A stretch of DNA of 64,000 nt from 39-52-133 sp035531075 (lineage in GTDB: Bacteria > Pseudomonadota > Gammaproteobacteria > Burkholderiales > Gallionellaceae): contig DATKTO010000011.1 in NCBI GenBank assembly GCA_035531075.1, positions 1 through 64,000 of the forward strand. The letters are read 5' to 3'. Below the pieces are notes generated by a model. It was given only the letters and a program-made list of their open reading frames with translations. It had not been told where the DNA came from and made no database searches. Below, piece after piece: positions 43,044-52,672 of this stretch. Position 1 is the stretch's first letter; every line of letters begins with the position of its first letter. Made by a program: the position numbers and the translations under genes.

Positions 43044-44303
43044 TCAAGGTACGACTTTGTCGATACTGAGTTTCAGTCCGGTAGTGCCAGGCTTGACGAT
43101 CACACTCATGCCCTGCAAATCGCCGGGCTGTGACATTGCATTGCCGGACTTCGATACTCGCGCAATCACAACTACCTGATCAAAATTCGACACCTTCATT
43201 TGTGGCGACATGGAGGTGCTGTCATCCAAAGTGAATTTCAAAGGCAAATCCTTAACCTGCTTGCGCACGATCGCCAGCGGCATCTTGGGCCCTTCTGCTG
43301 CACGCACCAGTACAAACACGGTGTCGTTCGGGTTGGCCTGAGCCTTTAGGGCATCAGTCAGGGCGACCGTACCAGTGATCGCCTCCTTACCCTGCACGGC
43401 TTGTGCCTGCTTCTCTCCAAATGAGCGCTGAGCTGTGGCCGGAGATTTCCCGCCATTTTTCTGCGCCATCAATACTTTTGCCTGTTGAATGCCACCCTCG
43501 ACAATTTTAACGTTTTCATCGTCTTTCGGTATCATCTTCAACAGCTTCTCCCAGTAGCGCACGGTAAGCTCGTAATCGCCCCGTTCCATCGCAGCTGAAC
43601 CTGATAGCGCCAGTGCCTTAAAGTTATCCGGATCAAGCGCCAGAGCTTTGTTAAGCAACTTCGTGGGAGTGCCGGCCAAAGTCCTGCCGGAGACCATTGC
43701 CAGCGCATCGGCGTAATCCGCCCAAAGCTGTGCTTCATTCGGTATAAGTCTGGTCAACTTGTCGTAAGCCTGTGCGGCATCAGCATAACGTTCCCGTTCG
43801 CTATAAGAGCGTGCCAACAGCAATAACCCTTCAGCGTCATCCGGTTTGGACGCCAGCTCCTCTTCCAGCGCCTTGAGTGCAGCTTCAGAACGAACACCAT
43901 TAAATCCCTCTGCGCTGACGATACTCTCTTGCTGCAACAAGGCGTGGCGATTGCCCAACTTCCAGTACACGCCTATGGCTGTTACTGGCAACAAAACTGT
44001 CAAGGCAAGTGCCAGCGCTTTGAGCGGATTGCGTACCAAAGCCTGGCTCGTGCCTTTAACTTCCCCGACCTGATCCAGCAGCTGGGATTGCAGTTCCCGT
44101 TTGCCCTGTTCATACATCTCTTGCGTCAATAAACCGTTGCGCAGATCCGCATCCATTTCCGCGATCTGGTCGCGAAAAATTTCCAGATTGGCACTGTCAC
44201 GTTGCACCACAGCTTTTTTCGAACTGCCGCGCCACAAAGGCAACACGACGAATAACAAAGCGATGACCAGCATTAGTGCGCAAATTATCCAAAATATAAT
44301 CAT
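43044..44303 (-). CDS. ccmI: Cytochrome c biogenesis protein CcmI
   Basis: CcmI binds apocytochrome and passes it to the CcmF-CcmH ligase. The 419-residue protein has two N-terminal membrane helices (about 2-22 and 92-112) enclosing a cytosolic loop, then a TPR region (SKPDDAEGLLLLARSYSERERYADAAQAYDKL and following repeats), and a C-terminal beta domain. It is the last gene of the ccm operon, six bases from ccmH. Confidence 0.94.
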   Translation of the reverse strand: MIIFWIICALMLVIALLFVVLPLWRGSSKKAVVQRDSANLEIFRDQIAEMDADLRNGLLTQEMYEQGKRELQSQLLDQVGEVKGTSQALVRNPLKALALALTVLLPVTAIGVYWKLGNRHALLQQESIVSAEGFNGVRSEAALKALEEELASKPDDAEGLLLLARSYSERERYADAAQAYDKLTRLIPNEAQLWADYADALAMVSGRTLAGTPTKLLNKALALDPDNFKALALSGSAAMERGDYELTVRYWEKLLKMIPKDDENVKIVEGGIQQAKVLMAQKNGGKSPATAQRSFGEKQAQAVQGKEAITGTVALTDALKAQANPNDTVFVLVRAAEGPKMPLAIVRKQVKDLPLKFTLDDSTSMSPQMKVSNFDQVVVIARVSKSGNAMSQPGDLQGMSVIVKPGTTGLKLSIDKVVP

Positions 44304-44308
44304 GCTTC

Positions 44309-44764
44309 TTATCTCTTTTCGTCGTTAAGCAAGGCGGCAGCACGGGCTTCGGCTTCCGGGCTGAGCGTGGTTTCTGTCACGGTTTTGCGGCGTTTGCGCA
44401 ACTGGAAAACCAGCACACCCAAACCGCCCATTAACAATACAAAAGGACCCAGCCATAGCAACAGGGTAGAACCTTTTACAGGGGGCTCATACAAGACAAA
44501 ATCACCATAACGGGCCACCAGATAATCTTTTATTTCCTGATCAGACATGCCCTTCTGCATCAGCTCGCGCACTTCGCGACGCAGATCCTCTGCCAGTTCC
44601 GCATGTGAACTGGCCAACGATTCGTTTTGACACACCAGGCAACGCAGATTTTCTGCCAGACCCACCATGCGCTTTTCAATGACCGGATCTTTGGCCATGT
44701 CACGCGCTTCTCCGGCATGTGCATACAACGGCAACAGGCATAGCAGGATTATGAAAATACGCAT
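44309..44764 (-). CDS. ccmH: Cytochrome c biogenesis protein CcmH (CcmL)
   Basis: A 151-residue membrane-anchored thiol-disulfide protein that keeps the apocytochrome CxxCH reduced before heme ligation. It has a signal peptide (about 1-17), the redox motif LRCLVCQNESLASSHAEL (LRCxxC) and a C-terminal membrane helix. The sequence KGMSDQEIKDYLVARYGDFVLYEPP is conserved in the family. Its ATG overlaps the last base of ccmG. Confidence 0.96.
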   Translation of the reverse strand: MRIFIILLCLLPLYAHAGEARDMAKDPVIEKRMVGLAENLRCLVCQNESLASSHAELAEDLRREVRELMQKGMSDQEIKDYLVARYGDFVLYEPPVKGSTLLLWLGPFVLLMGGLGVLVFQLRKRRKTVTETTLSPEAEARAAALLNDEKR

Positions 44765-45291
44765 TATTTCTTCTCCAGTTCAGCAACCAGTGGCAGTATC
44801 GTTTCCCTGAGATTCTGCGGTGTGACCGGGCCGATCTGCTTATACTGAATTACGCCCTGCTTATCGATGACATACGTTTCAGGCACGCCGTATACGCCAT
44901 AATCAATGCCGATGCGCCCATCAGCATCGGACGCCGTCAGCACATAGGGATTCCCGCGCCGCTCCAGCACATTTAATGCTGCTTCACGCTTGTCTTTGTA
45001 GTCCATGCCGTAAATCGGCACGATGTTCAAGCTGGCCAATTCCATCAGCACTGGATGCTCGGCTTCGCACGCTACGCACCAGGATGCCCATACATTGAGC
45101 AACCAGACCTTACCCTTCATATCATTTGGCGAAAACTGATTGCCCGGTTTATGCAACTGAGGCAGTACAAAAGCAGGTGCCGGTTTGCCAACCAGAGGAG
45201 AAGGCACTTCGCGAGGATCAAGTTTCAAGCCGACAAATAAAAACACTGCAAGCACGATAAATATTACAAACGGCAGAATAAAACGCATCAT
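44764..45291 (-). CDS. ccmG: Thiol:disulfide interchange protein CcmG (DsbE)
   Basis: A 175-residue thioredoxin-like protein anchored by an N-terminal helix (about 2-22). The active site WASWCVACEAEHPVL with a CxxC, the VYGVPETYVIDKQG cis-Pro region and the GKPAPAFVLP N-terminal strand are typical. It reduces CcmH and the apocytochrome. Its ATG overlaps the ccmF stop by four bases. Confidence 0.96.
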   Translation of the reverse strand: MMRFILPFVIFIVLAVFLFVGLKLDPREVPSPLVGKPAPAFVLPQLHKPGNQFSPNDMKGKVWLLNVWASWCVACEAEHPVLMELASLNIVPIYGMDYKDKREAALNVLERRGNPYVLTASDADGRIGIDYGVYGVPETYVIDKQGVIQYKQIGPVTPQNLRETILPLVAELEKK

Positions 45292-47276
45292 GCGGCTTCC
45301 CCTTTCAGCTCAGCCAAGGCTTCTACTGCTTTGCTTTTTCGGGCATGAATGCGATAACGTCTGTCACTGATTGCCAGCACACCCCCCAATCCCATCATCA
45401 GGCAACCTGCCCAGATCCAGTCGATAAATGGCTTGTGATAAACGCGTACCGCCCACGCGCCATCGCTGTCCGGTATCGGCTCGCCCAGCGAAACATACAG
45501 ATCGCGCAGAAAACCGGTATCAATTGCGGCCTCGGTCATCGGCATGCCCGAAGCATTGTAAGTACGCTTTTCAGGATATAACTGTGTAATCAGTCTGTCA
45601 TTCCTGGTGATGGTCACGCGCCCTTGGTAGGCGTGGTAGTTGGGGCCTTCCATTTCGCGCACACCGTCAAAGCGGAATACATAGGAACCTGCCTCAACCG
45701 TATCACCGATATCCATGCGCACATCGCGCTCCGTCTCGTAGCCCTTCACCATCGTCACACCGATAATGAATGCTGCCACGCCGAGGTGCGCCAGCTGCAT
45801 GCCGTAGTAGCTGAGTGACTGGTTCTTGAAACGCTGCAGCACGCTGTCCTCGCGCCCGCTGATTCGTTTATACAGGTCAGCTGCCACGGTGGTGATTATC
45901 CAGAGAGCCAGCATCAGGCCCAGAGCGATCATCGGTGTCCACTTGCCCAATACCAGTGGCAGCAGCAAGGCAATGATCAAGCTGGCAGCAAACGCCCAGC
46001 GCACACGTACCCACAGCTCAGGAACACTGGCCTGTTTCCAGCGCGCAACCGGTCCCAAACCCATCATCAGCACCATGGGTACCATGATGGGCACAAACAC
46101 GGTGTTGAAATAGGGTGGGCCTACGGAGATCTTGCCGAAACCAAGGGCATCTACAAACAAGGGGTACAGTGTGCCTAAAAATACCGAAGCTGCGGCCACA
46201 GCCAGCAGCACATTGTTGGATAACAACAAGGACTCACGTGAAATCAGATCGAACTTGCCGCCCAGACCAATCTTGGGTGCACGCCATGCAAACAACAGCA
46301 GCGATGCGCCGATCACAACAACCAGGAATGACAGAATGAATATGCCGCGCCTGGGGTCTGTGGCGAATGAGTGCACCGAAGTCAGCACACCGGAGCGCAC
46401 CAGGAAGGTGCCCAGCAGGCTGAGCGAAAATGCTGCAATGGCAAGCAACAGGGTCCAGCTTTTGAACGCACCGCGCTTTTCCGTCACTGCCAGCGAATGT
46501 ATCAGTGCGGTGCCAACCAGCCACGGCATGAATGAGGCGTTCTCCACTGGATCCCAGAACCACCAGCCACCCCAGCCCAGTTCGTAGTACGCCCAGCCGC
46601 TGCCCAATGCCACACCCAGTGTCAGGAATACCCATGCCACCGTTGTCCAGGGACGTGACCAGCGTGCCCAGGTTGCATCCAGCTTGCCGGACAGCAGCGC
46701 AGAAAGCGCAAACGCGAATGCCACTGAAAAACCTACATAGCCCATATAGAGCATGGGCGGATGAATCACCAGACCGATATCCTGCAACAAGGGATTCAAA
46801 TCCCTTCCATCCGTAGCGGCAGGCAACAGGCGATCAAATGGATTGGAAGTGAACAGCATAAACAGCAGGAAGCCGACCGAAATCAGGCCCATTACGCCCA
46901 GCACTCGCGCTACCATTTCATCGGGCAGATGCCTGCTAAAACTGGCAACGGCTATCGTCCACAGGGTCAGGATAAATGCCCACAGCAACAGGGAGCCCTC
47001 GTGACCGCCCCACACCGCAGCGAAGCGGAAATATGCCGGCAATTGGGAATTGGAATGCTGTGCCACATACAGCACAGAAAAATCATTAACTAGAAATGAT
47101 TGCACCAGGCAAATAAATGCAATGGCGACAAACACGAACTGGCCGAATGCCAGCGGACGCGCGCTGCTTATCAAGACCGGGTTGGCGCGAGCCGCGCCCA
47201 ATATGGGCAGCACACCTTGAATAAACGCCAATACCAGCGCTACGACAAGAGCAAAATTACCAATCTCTGGAAGCAT
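45288..47276 (-). CDS. ccmF: Cytochrome c-type heme lyase subunit CcmF
   Basis: CcmF is the large polytopic subunit of the heme ligase. The 662-residue protein has about 14 helices and the WWD-type heme-handling motif GWGGWWFWDPVENASFMPWL near residue 235, flanked by conserved His residues (GGHEGSLLLW, VIHPPMLYMGYVGF). The gene is joined to ccmE by 14 bases and overlaps ccmG by four. Confidence 0.97.
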   Translation of the reverse strand: MLPEIGNFALVVALVLAFIQGVLPILGAARANPVLISSARPLAFGQFVFVAIAFICLVQSFLVNDFSVLYVAQHSNSQLPAYFRFAAVWGGHEGSLLLWAFILTLWTIAVASFSRHLPDEMVARVLGVMGLISVGFLLFMLFTSNPFDRLLPAATDGRDLNPLLQDIGLVIHPPMLYMGYVGFSVAFAFALSALLSGKLDATWARWSRPWTTVAWVFLTLGVALGSGWAYYELGWGGWWFWDPVENASFMPWLVGTALIHSLAVTEKRGAFKSWTLLLAIAAFSLSLLGTFLVRSGVLTSVHSFATDPRRGIFILSFLVVVIGASLLLFAWRAPKIGLGGKFDLISRESLLLSNNVLLAVAAASVFLGTLYPLFVDALGFGKISVGPPYFNTVFVPIMVPMVLMMGLGPVARWKQASVPELWVRVRWAFAASLIIALLLPLVLGKWTPMIALGLMLALWIITTVAADLYKRISGREDSVLQRFKNQSLSYYGMQLAHLGVAAFIIGVTMVKGYETERDVRMDIGDTVEAGSYVFRFDGVREMEGPNYHAYQGRVTITRNDRLITQLYPEKRTYNASGMPMTEAAIDTGFLRDLYVSLGEPIPDSDGAWAVRVYHKPFIDWIWAGCLMMGLGGVLAISDRRYRIHARKSKAVEALAELKGEAA

Positions 47277-47290
47277 GTTTATTTACCGTA

Positions 47291-47779
47291 TTATTTAGTA
47301 GAGGGTATTTGATACTCAGATGCGGCGGGTGCGGCTGCCGGAACTGCCGACTGCGACTTCTTTGCCTGTTCAAGGGCCTGCACAACTTCCGCTGCATTGT
47401 AATTTTCATCATGCTTGGCCAGGACTTCATCTGCCAGGAAAGTGTTGTCCGCTTGCAGCTGGCCGTGAGCTACAACGCCCTTGCCCTCCTTGAACAGGTC
47501 AGGCAGGATACCTTTGTACTTTACCTGCATCGTTTTTGATGTATCAGTTACATCGAAGTAAACCGTCAGGCCGTCTTTCTCACGCTTGACACTGCCGTCT
47601 ACTACCATCCCGCCAATACGGAAGTTACGCCCTTGCGGCGCTTCCTTGTTATAGACTTGGGTCGGGGTGAAATACAGGCTGACGTTATTCTGCAAAGCAT
47701 ACAAAACAAGCCCGACTGCGGAACCGAGAATTGCGATTCCCGCTAAAATAAACATCAATCTTTTTTGGCGCGGCTTCAT
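47291..47779 (-). CDS. ccmE: Heme chaperone CcmE
   Basis: CcmE holds heme covalently on a His in the periplasm before passing it to CcmF. The 162-residue protein has an N-terminal anchor helix (about 9-30), an OB-fold domain (FRIGGMVVDGSV) and the heme-binding segment DEVLAKHDENYNAAEV with the reactive His. ATG 47779 is chosen because GAGGA lies six bases before it; two earlier Met codons are less likely. One base separates it from ccmD. Confidence 0.95.
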   Translation of the reverse strand: MKPRQKRLMFILAGIAILGSAVGLVLYALQNNVSLYFTPTQVYNKEAPQGRNFRIGGMVVDGSVKREKDGLTVYFDVTDTSKTMQVKYKGILPDLFKEGKGVVAHGQLQADNTFLADEVLAKHDENYNAAEVVQALEQAKKSQSAVPAAAPAASEYQIPSTK

Positions 47780-47780
47780 A

Positions 47781-47969
47781 TTATTCCTCATCCTTTGCAT
47801 CACTCACTTCATTCTCTGCGGCGTACTTTTGGCGCAACTGCTGCAGCGTAATCTTTCTTCTATGACGTACCAGTATGACTTCGACAACCAGCACCAGCAA
47901 GGCGACACCGTACGAGCCCCAAACATACCAGGCATAGCCCTTCATCGCAAAAAAATCCAGCCAGTTCAT
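47781..47969 (-). CDS. ccmD: Heme exporter protein CcmD
   Basis: A 62-residue protein with one membrane helix (about 14-36, YAWYVWGSYGVALLVLVVEVILV) and a basic-charged tail, the usual CcmD form. It stabilises CcmE release from the CcmABC complex. It overlaps the ccmC end by four bases. Confidence 0.93.
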   Translation of the reverse strand: MNWLDFFAMKGYAWYVWGSYGVALLVLVVEVILVRHRRKITLQQLRQKYAAENEVSDAKDEE

Positions 47970-48703
47970 TGCTTAACCTCCGCCAATTCAGCTACCCACT
48001 GGGTATTGCGTTCCCGTTCCAGAATAATGCTGCGCACACGCAGCAAGGCGATGGCAATCACATAAAGCCACATCGCAGCTAGCATGGTAAACATGGCCTG
48101 CTGCATCGCAATGTGCATGCTTGTTCCGCTCAACTTGACACTGGAGCCCTGATGCAGGGTATTCCACCATTGCACAGAAAAATAAATAATAGGCACGTTA
48201 ACCGAACCGACAATAGCCAGCAGTGCACCGGCTCGATCGGCACGGCGCGGATCTTCTATCGAGGCCTGCAGTGCTATGAAACCGAGATACAAAAACAGTA
48301 AGATCAGTTCAGAGGTCAGGCGCGCATCCCATACCCACCAGGCACCCCACATGGGCTTTCCCCACAGCGCACCTGTCCACAGCGAAATAAAGGCAAACAG
48401 CGCGCCCGTAGGCGCCAGCGCGGTAGCCATCATCGATGACAAGCGAGTGTTGAAGATCAGCCCCAATGCGGCATAACCTGCCATCACCAGATAAATGATC
48501 ATGGATAAAATGGATGCGGGAACATGAATGAATATGATGCGGTAGGCTTCACTCTGCACCGCGTCGGTCGGTGCAACAAAGAAACCGATATACATGCCCA
48601 CGCAGAATAACACTGCAGCGGGCCATGCAAACCAGGGGATCAGCTTCTCCGCAAGAACGTAAAAAGTGCTGGGTGCAGAATATTTAAACCAGTTTATAGT
48701 CAA
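47966..48703 (-). CDS. ccmC: Heme exporter/heme-handling protein CcmC
   Basis: A 245-residue, six-helix protein that loads heme onto CcmE. The WWD motif MWGAWWVWDARLTSELILLFLYLGF sits near residue 115, flanked by conserved His in IFIHVPASI and HQGSSVKL. It lies four bases after ccmB. Confidence 0.96.
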   Translation of the reverse strand: MTINWFKYSAPSTFYVLAEKLIPWFAWPAAVLFCVGMYIGFFVAPTDAVQSEAYRIIFIHVPASILSMIIYLVMAGYAALGLIFNTRLSSMMATALAPTGALFAFISLWTGALWGKPMWGAWWVWDARLTSELILLFLYLGFIALQASIEDPRRADRAGALLAIVGSVNVPIIYFSVQWWNTLHQGSSVKLSGTSMHIAMQQAMFTMLAAMWLYVIAIALLRVRSIILERERNTQWVAELAEVKQ

Positions 48704-48707
48704 AACG

Positions 48708-49391
48708 TTATTCCATAGAAATACGCAAAGCTTGCGCCGATACCCACGGCGTAAACAACAGCGACATTAGTAAAAATGCACCTAGCAGTGACAGGTTGGG
48801 GGCAGGACTCACCCCGCTAGTCATTGCGGTTACCGCACCTGCGCCAAAAATCAGCACCGGGATACACAAGGGCAATACCAGCAAAGACACCAATACTCCC
48901 CCACCGCGCAAACCCAAAGTGAGTGCAGCACCGAAAGCGCCTATCATGCTTAACACCGGCGTACCGATCAGCAATGCCAGCACCAACACCCACAGCGACG
49001 GTCCAGACATATCAAACTGCAAACCCAGCACCGGCGCAATGAGTACCAACGGCAAACCGGATAACATCCAATGCGCGAGAATCTTGCTTAAAACCAACAT
49101 CGACAACGACTGTGGCACAAGCAGCATTTGCTCCAGCGTTCCATCCAGATAATCCGCTGAGAACATACGCCCCAGCGATAGCATGGACGCCAGCAATGCC
49201 GCTACCCACACCACCCCGGGAGCCATCTTGCGCAGCATATCAATCTCTGAGCCAACAGCTAGCGGAAACAGACTCACAACCAGCACAAAAAAAATTAGCG
49301 TTGTCAGCACATCTGCTCGCCTGCGCATTGCCAGCGTCAAGTCACGTTTAATTACCAGACTCACCAACCCAAGGAGCGATAATTTATTCAT
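48708..49391 (-). CDS. ccmB: Heme exporter protein CcmB
   Basis: The 227-residue six-helix permease subunit of the CcmAB ABC complex. DLTLAMRRRADVLTTLIFFVLVVSLFPLAVG at the N-terminus and LVLPLCIPVLIFGAGAV are family patterns. It overlaps ccmA by four bases. Confidence 0.95.
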   Translation of the reverse strand: MNKLSLLGLVSLVIKRDLTLAMRRRADVLTTLIFFVLVVSLFPLAVGSEIDMLRKMAPGVVWVAALLASMLSLGRMFSADYLDGTLEQMLLVPQSLSMLVLSKILAHWMLSGLPLVLIAPVLGLQFDMSGPSLWVLVLALLIGTPVLSMIGAFGAALTLGLRGGGVLVSLLVLPLCIPVLIFGAGAVTAMTSGVSPAPNLSLLGAFLLMSLLFTPWVSAQALRISME

Positions 49392-50002
49392 GACAATGAC
49401 AGACGGCGCATTTCCACCCCTGCGACTTCCAGCGTTTGGTGCGTCGTAAAAATAACCATGCCCCGCTTGCCCAGGTGCTCGCCTATCAAGCCTTGCATCA
49501 ATCCAACCGCGCCCACATCCAGTGCGGTCAGCGGTTCATCCAGTATCCACAGGTGAGCTTTGCTAACTAGCAGGCGTGCCAAGGCTACGCGGCGGCGCTG
49601 GCCTTGTGACAACACTTTCACCGGAAAAGTTTCACGTCCACGCAAACCCATGCGCCGCAAGGCTGCAATCGCGACGCTGTCGCTCACCCCACAACCGCTC
49701 AGAGCGCTGCTGATACGCAAATTCTCAAGCGCATTCAATTCATCCTTAATCGCATTCAAATGGCCCAGATAGATGATATCGGAGCGGTACTCCCCGTCCA
49801 GGTCGCGGATACTTTCCCCCTGCCACCTGATCTCACCCGCGAGCGGCTGGATAAAGCCGCACAGAGTGCGCAACAGAGTAGTCTTGCCACTTCCATTCGC
49901 CCCTTGCACTTGCATCAATTCACCAGCCTTCAGCACAAAGCTGAGATTGGCAAACAATGGTTGTTCACCGCGCGCGCAGGAAAGGCCCGTCACTTCAAGC
50001 AT
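49388..50002 (-). CDS. ccmA: Heme exporter ATP-binding protein CcmA
   Basis: The 204-residue ATPase subunit of CcmAB, which powers release of holo-CcmE. Walker A is GANGSGKTT (about 34-42), the signature is LSQGQRRRVALARLL and Walker B is LWILDEPLTALD. It is the first gene of the ccmABCDEFGHI operon, so the promoter should lie in 50003-50180. Confidence 0.96.
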   Translation of the reverse strand: MLEVTGLSCARGEQPLFANLSFVLKAGELMQVQGANGSGKTTLLRTLCGFIQPLAGEIRWQGESIRDLDGEYRSDIIYLGHLNAIKDELNALENLRISSALSGCGVSDSVAIAALRRMGLRGRETFPVKVLSQGQRRRVALARLLVSKAHLWILDEPLTALDVGAVGLMQGLIGEHLGKRGMVIFTTHQTLEVAGVEMRRLSLS

Positions 50003-50184
50003 CCGGGAATTCCCGGCAATTTGTCACTTCCAGCATAGCCACTCACTACCGCATAAATAACCAGATAAATATTATATACGATTGCCACAACCCGATGCGA
50101 CACAACGCTTATCCAGCTATGGTGACGATATGTAAAAACATGCCGAAAAATCAGTTTAACCCCGCAGCCCCGGCCAGGCGCACG

Positions 50185-50217
50185 CAAAAAAGCCACCTTG
50201 CAGGTGGCTTTTTTTTT
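50185..50217 (-). terminator. Terminator after the ppiD/tRNA-Asp unit
   Basis: AAAAAAGCCACC/GGTGGCTTTTTTTTT with a TTGCA-type loop. On the minus strand the T-tract reads TTTTTTGCG. It lies downstream of tRNA-Asp at 50292 and ends that transcript before ccmA. Confidence 0.8.
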
Positions 50218-50291
50218 CGCCTTTTTCATCAGAGCCATGGCATCAGGCCTATGCACATTCGATCTGATAAAAAATTTGAATTCTCTTATAT

Positions 50292-50368
50292 TGGCGGAGT
50301 GGACGGGACTCGAACCCGCGACCCCCGGCGTGACAGGCCGGTATTCTAACCAACTGAACTACCACTCC
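50292..50368 (-). tRNA. tRNA-Asp (GTC), copy 1
   Basis: A 77-base cloverleaf: acceptor GGAGTGG/CCACTCC, anticodon loop CTGTCAC giving GTC, T-arm GGGTTCGAGTCCC, CCA encoded. Identical to the copy at 52589-52665. It starts six bases after the ppiD stop with no terminator between, so it is probably cut out of the ppiD transcript. Confidence 0.97.
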
Positions 50369-50374
50369 AATTGA

Positions 50375-52267
50375 CTAGTTATTCTTTTCTTCTGCAAAAC
50401 TGGAGGCAATGTCGATGCTGGCATGTTTCTTTGCATCCGCAATATACGCCTGCAATAGCTCATCTCCGGTCATCTGGCGCAACTGCTGCATATATCTCGC
50501 ACGCTTGCCATCTTCTATCGACTCAACCTCTTTAACTGAATCAATGCGCGCCAGCATATATCCGCCCTGCACATTTTCCAGGCCTACATAGGTAGGAAGC
50601 TTGGCGACATTCGCCTGGAATATGCGGCGGGTAAATTCATTATCCAGTGCAGTGTGCTGAGAGCGTGAAACAGACTGTGCCGCCTTCCATTCAACCTTTA
50701 CGCTATCGCCTTGCTGCAATTGCGCCAAGCTAGCCTTGCCCTGCTTAATCGCCAACTCTTGCGCCTGCTGGCGCTGCAATTTTTGCCTGATAGATGCAGC
50801 AACCTCAGCCAATGGCGAAACACTTTCCGGCTTATGTTCCAATACCCTCGCAGCAAGCAGTGTATTCGGTGCAATTTCTATCGCCGGGGTATTGCGCTTA
50901 TTCTTAACCACCTCATCTGAAAATACAGCCTGTAGCGCCTTGTCAGTCCACGGTGACACGCCCATCTGACCTTTGCTCAGCCATGCAACCTGTTGTACCG
51001 GAATCTTAACCAGTTCAGATGCAGGTTTGAGGGTATCGCTTTGTTCATAGACGATATTGCTGAACTTCTCGGCCAAGTCAGCATATTTATCATTGGCTTT
51101 CTGCATCTTGAGCTTTTGCGCAATTATGCTCTTGACCTCATTCAAGGCTTGGGTCTTACCGCCCTTTACCGCGAGCAATTTGATGATATGGAAGCCAAAA
51201 TCAGACTGAACCAAACCACTTACCTCACCTACCAGCAACTTGAATACGGCATCGTCAAACGGCTTTACCATCATGCCTCTGCCGAACATCCCCAAGTCAC
51301 CACCATTTGCAGCAGAACCGGGGTCCTGTGAATACTTTTTCGCAAGTTCAGCGAATTGCGCCGGTGTCTGTTTGACCTGCTGCAATATCTGTTCCGCCTT
51401 GGCTTTAGCTGCCTGTTTCTCCGCTGCTGATGCCTTGGCATCGACTGCAATCAGAATATGGGCAGCTTTGCGCAATTCAGGCGTGCTGAATTCCGATTGA
51501 TGCTCCTCGTAATATTTTTTAATTTCAGCATCATCCACGGCCACCTGGGACAGCAAAGCCGATACAGAAAAGATCAAATACTCGACACGCGCACGCTCCG
51601 GGGCCTGAAATTCTTTTTGATTCTTTTCGTAATATTCTTTAACAGCGGCATCTTCAACTTTAACCTGGCCCGTAAATAAATCTGGCGCAATCTGTGCCAC
51701 ACTGACCACTCGCTGCTGTTCATTCAGGCGGATTAAATTATCTGCAACTGTCTGCGAAGCATAGCCATTTTTAATATAGGCATCAATCAATTGGCGCGTG
51801 CTTAATTCGTCTTTCACGCGAGCTTCAAACAGCAATGGCGACATATTCTGGCTGCTTAATGCAGACTCATATCGCTGCTTGTCAAACTTGCCATCCTTCT
51901 GAAAGGCTTCGATACCCGCAATAATTTGCGCCAACTGATCATCGCTTAAGGTCAGGCCAACACTGCGCGCCTGCGAGCTCAACAAACGCTGATTAATCAG
52001 GCTGTCCAGTATCATGCGTTTGATTTCAGGTTTATCAAACAAAGCAGGATCAAAGTTTGCACCAGCCTGTTCGCGCACTCTTTCCTGTTGCTGGCGCAAT
52101 GCATTGTCAAATTCCTGCTGGCTGATTTTTTCCCCATTTACCGTCGCGGGTGCGCTGCTACCGCCAGATTTTCTGTACGATTCCACACCAAAAAATCCGA
52201 AGGTGATAATGATGAGGAACAAAACAACTTGAACTACGCGTTTTTTCTCTTGCACGAAATCAAACAT
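50375..52267 (-). CDS. ppiD: Peptidyl-prolyl isomerase PpiD (SurA N-terminal/parvulin type)
   Basis: PpiD is an inner-membrane-anchored periplasmic foldase. The 630-residue protein starts MFDFVQEKKRVVQVVLFLII with one membrane helix, then a SurA-like N-domain and a parvulin domain (about 265-365, ELRKAAHILIAVDAKASAAEK, KYSQDPGSAANGGDLGMFGRGMMV, VQSDFGFHIIKLL). ATG 52267 has AGGTAGG at ribosome-site spacing and is preferred to ATG 52273. It lies between two identical tRNA-Asp genes. Confidence 0.94.
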   Translation of the reverse strand: MFDFVQEKKRVVQVVLFLIIITFGFFGVESYRKSGGSSAPATVNGEKISQQEFDNALRQQQERVREQAGANFDPALFDKPEIKRMILDSLINQRLLSSQARSVGLTLSDDQLAQIIAGIEAFQKDGKFDKQRYESALSSQNMSPLLFEARVKDELSTRQLIDAYIKNGYASQTVADNLIRLNEQQRVVSVAQIAPDLFTGQVKVEDAAVKEYYEKNQKEFQAPERARVEYLIFSVSALLSQVAVDDAEIKKYYEEHQSEFSTPELRKAAHILIAVDAKASAAEKQAAKAKAEQILQQVKQTPAQFAELAKKYSQDPGSAANGGDLGMFGRGMMVKPFDDAVFKLLVGEVSGLVQSDFGFHIIKLLAVKGGKTQALNEVKSIIAQKLKMQKANDKYADLAEKFSNIVYEQSDTLKPASELVKIPVQQVAWLSKGQMGVSPWTDKALQAVFSDEVVKNKRNTPAIEIAPNTLLAARVLEHKPESVSPLAEVAASIRQKLQRQQAQELAIKQGKASLAQLQQGDSVKVEWKAAQSVSRSQHTALDNEFTRRIFQANVAKLPTYVGLENVQGGYMLARIDSVKEVESIEDGKRARYMQQLRQMTGDELLQAYIADAKKHASIDIASSFAEEKNN

Positions 52268-52273
52268 AATCAT

Positions 52274-52588
52274 CCTACCTGTTGGATTTTAATAAATGAA
52301 AAAGGCGAACTTGCGTTCACCTTAATTTGGCAGACCGGGCGAGGCACCTATATGCCACTCGAACTTGATCATAATGCCTGATTTTATTGGGTTTGGCAAT
52401 ATTTTGTAGCCCGCACTGCGGACACAGCTGATTAAGCCGCTCGCATGCGAATTACATAGCTTGTTCAACATAAAATACAAAATAGGAGAGCTAGAAATGA
52501 AAAAAGGATTCAGCACCTAAGCTGAATCCTTTTAAGTATTGCCGCTGTTTTTAACACTAGCTTAAAAAATCAGTCGGCCATACGCGTT
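52274..52588. other. Intergenic region between ppiD and tRNA-Asp
   Basis: About 315 bases. It holds the ppiD leader and the terminator of the tRNA-Val/Asp transcript (52502-52533). Between them I see no gene. A seven-codon plus-strand frame, MKKGFST, begins at 52498 with AGGAGAG upstream but is almost certainly chance. Confidence 0.6.
52502..52533 (-). terminator. Terminator of the tRNA-Val/tRNA-Asp transcript
   Basis: AAAAGGATTCAGC/GCTGAATCCTTTT pair around ACCTAA; on the minus strand the stem is followed by TTTTTTC. It lies 56 bases downstream of tRNA-Asp copy 2. Confidence 0.85.
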
Positions 52589-52665
52589 TGGCGGAGTGGA
52601 CGGGACTCGAACCCGCGACCCCCGGCGTGACAGGCCGGTATTCTAACCAACTGAACTACCACTCC
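52589..52665 (-). tRNA. tRNA-Asp (GTC), copy 2
   Basis: A 77-base cloverleaf identical to copy 1 at 50292-50368. It lies seven bases downstream of tRNA-Val and is followed by the terminator at 52502-52533. Confidence 0.97.
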
Positions 52666-52672
52666 TAATCTT

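Noticed and set aside
52498..52521. Seven-codon peptide MKKGFST with a perfect ribosome site overlapping a hairpin
   Set aside because: Looks like an attenuator leader, but the hairpin is explained as the terminator of the opposite-strand tRNA unit and no biosynthetic gene follows.
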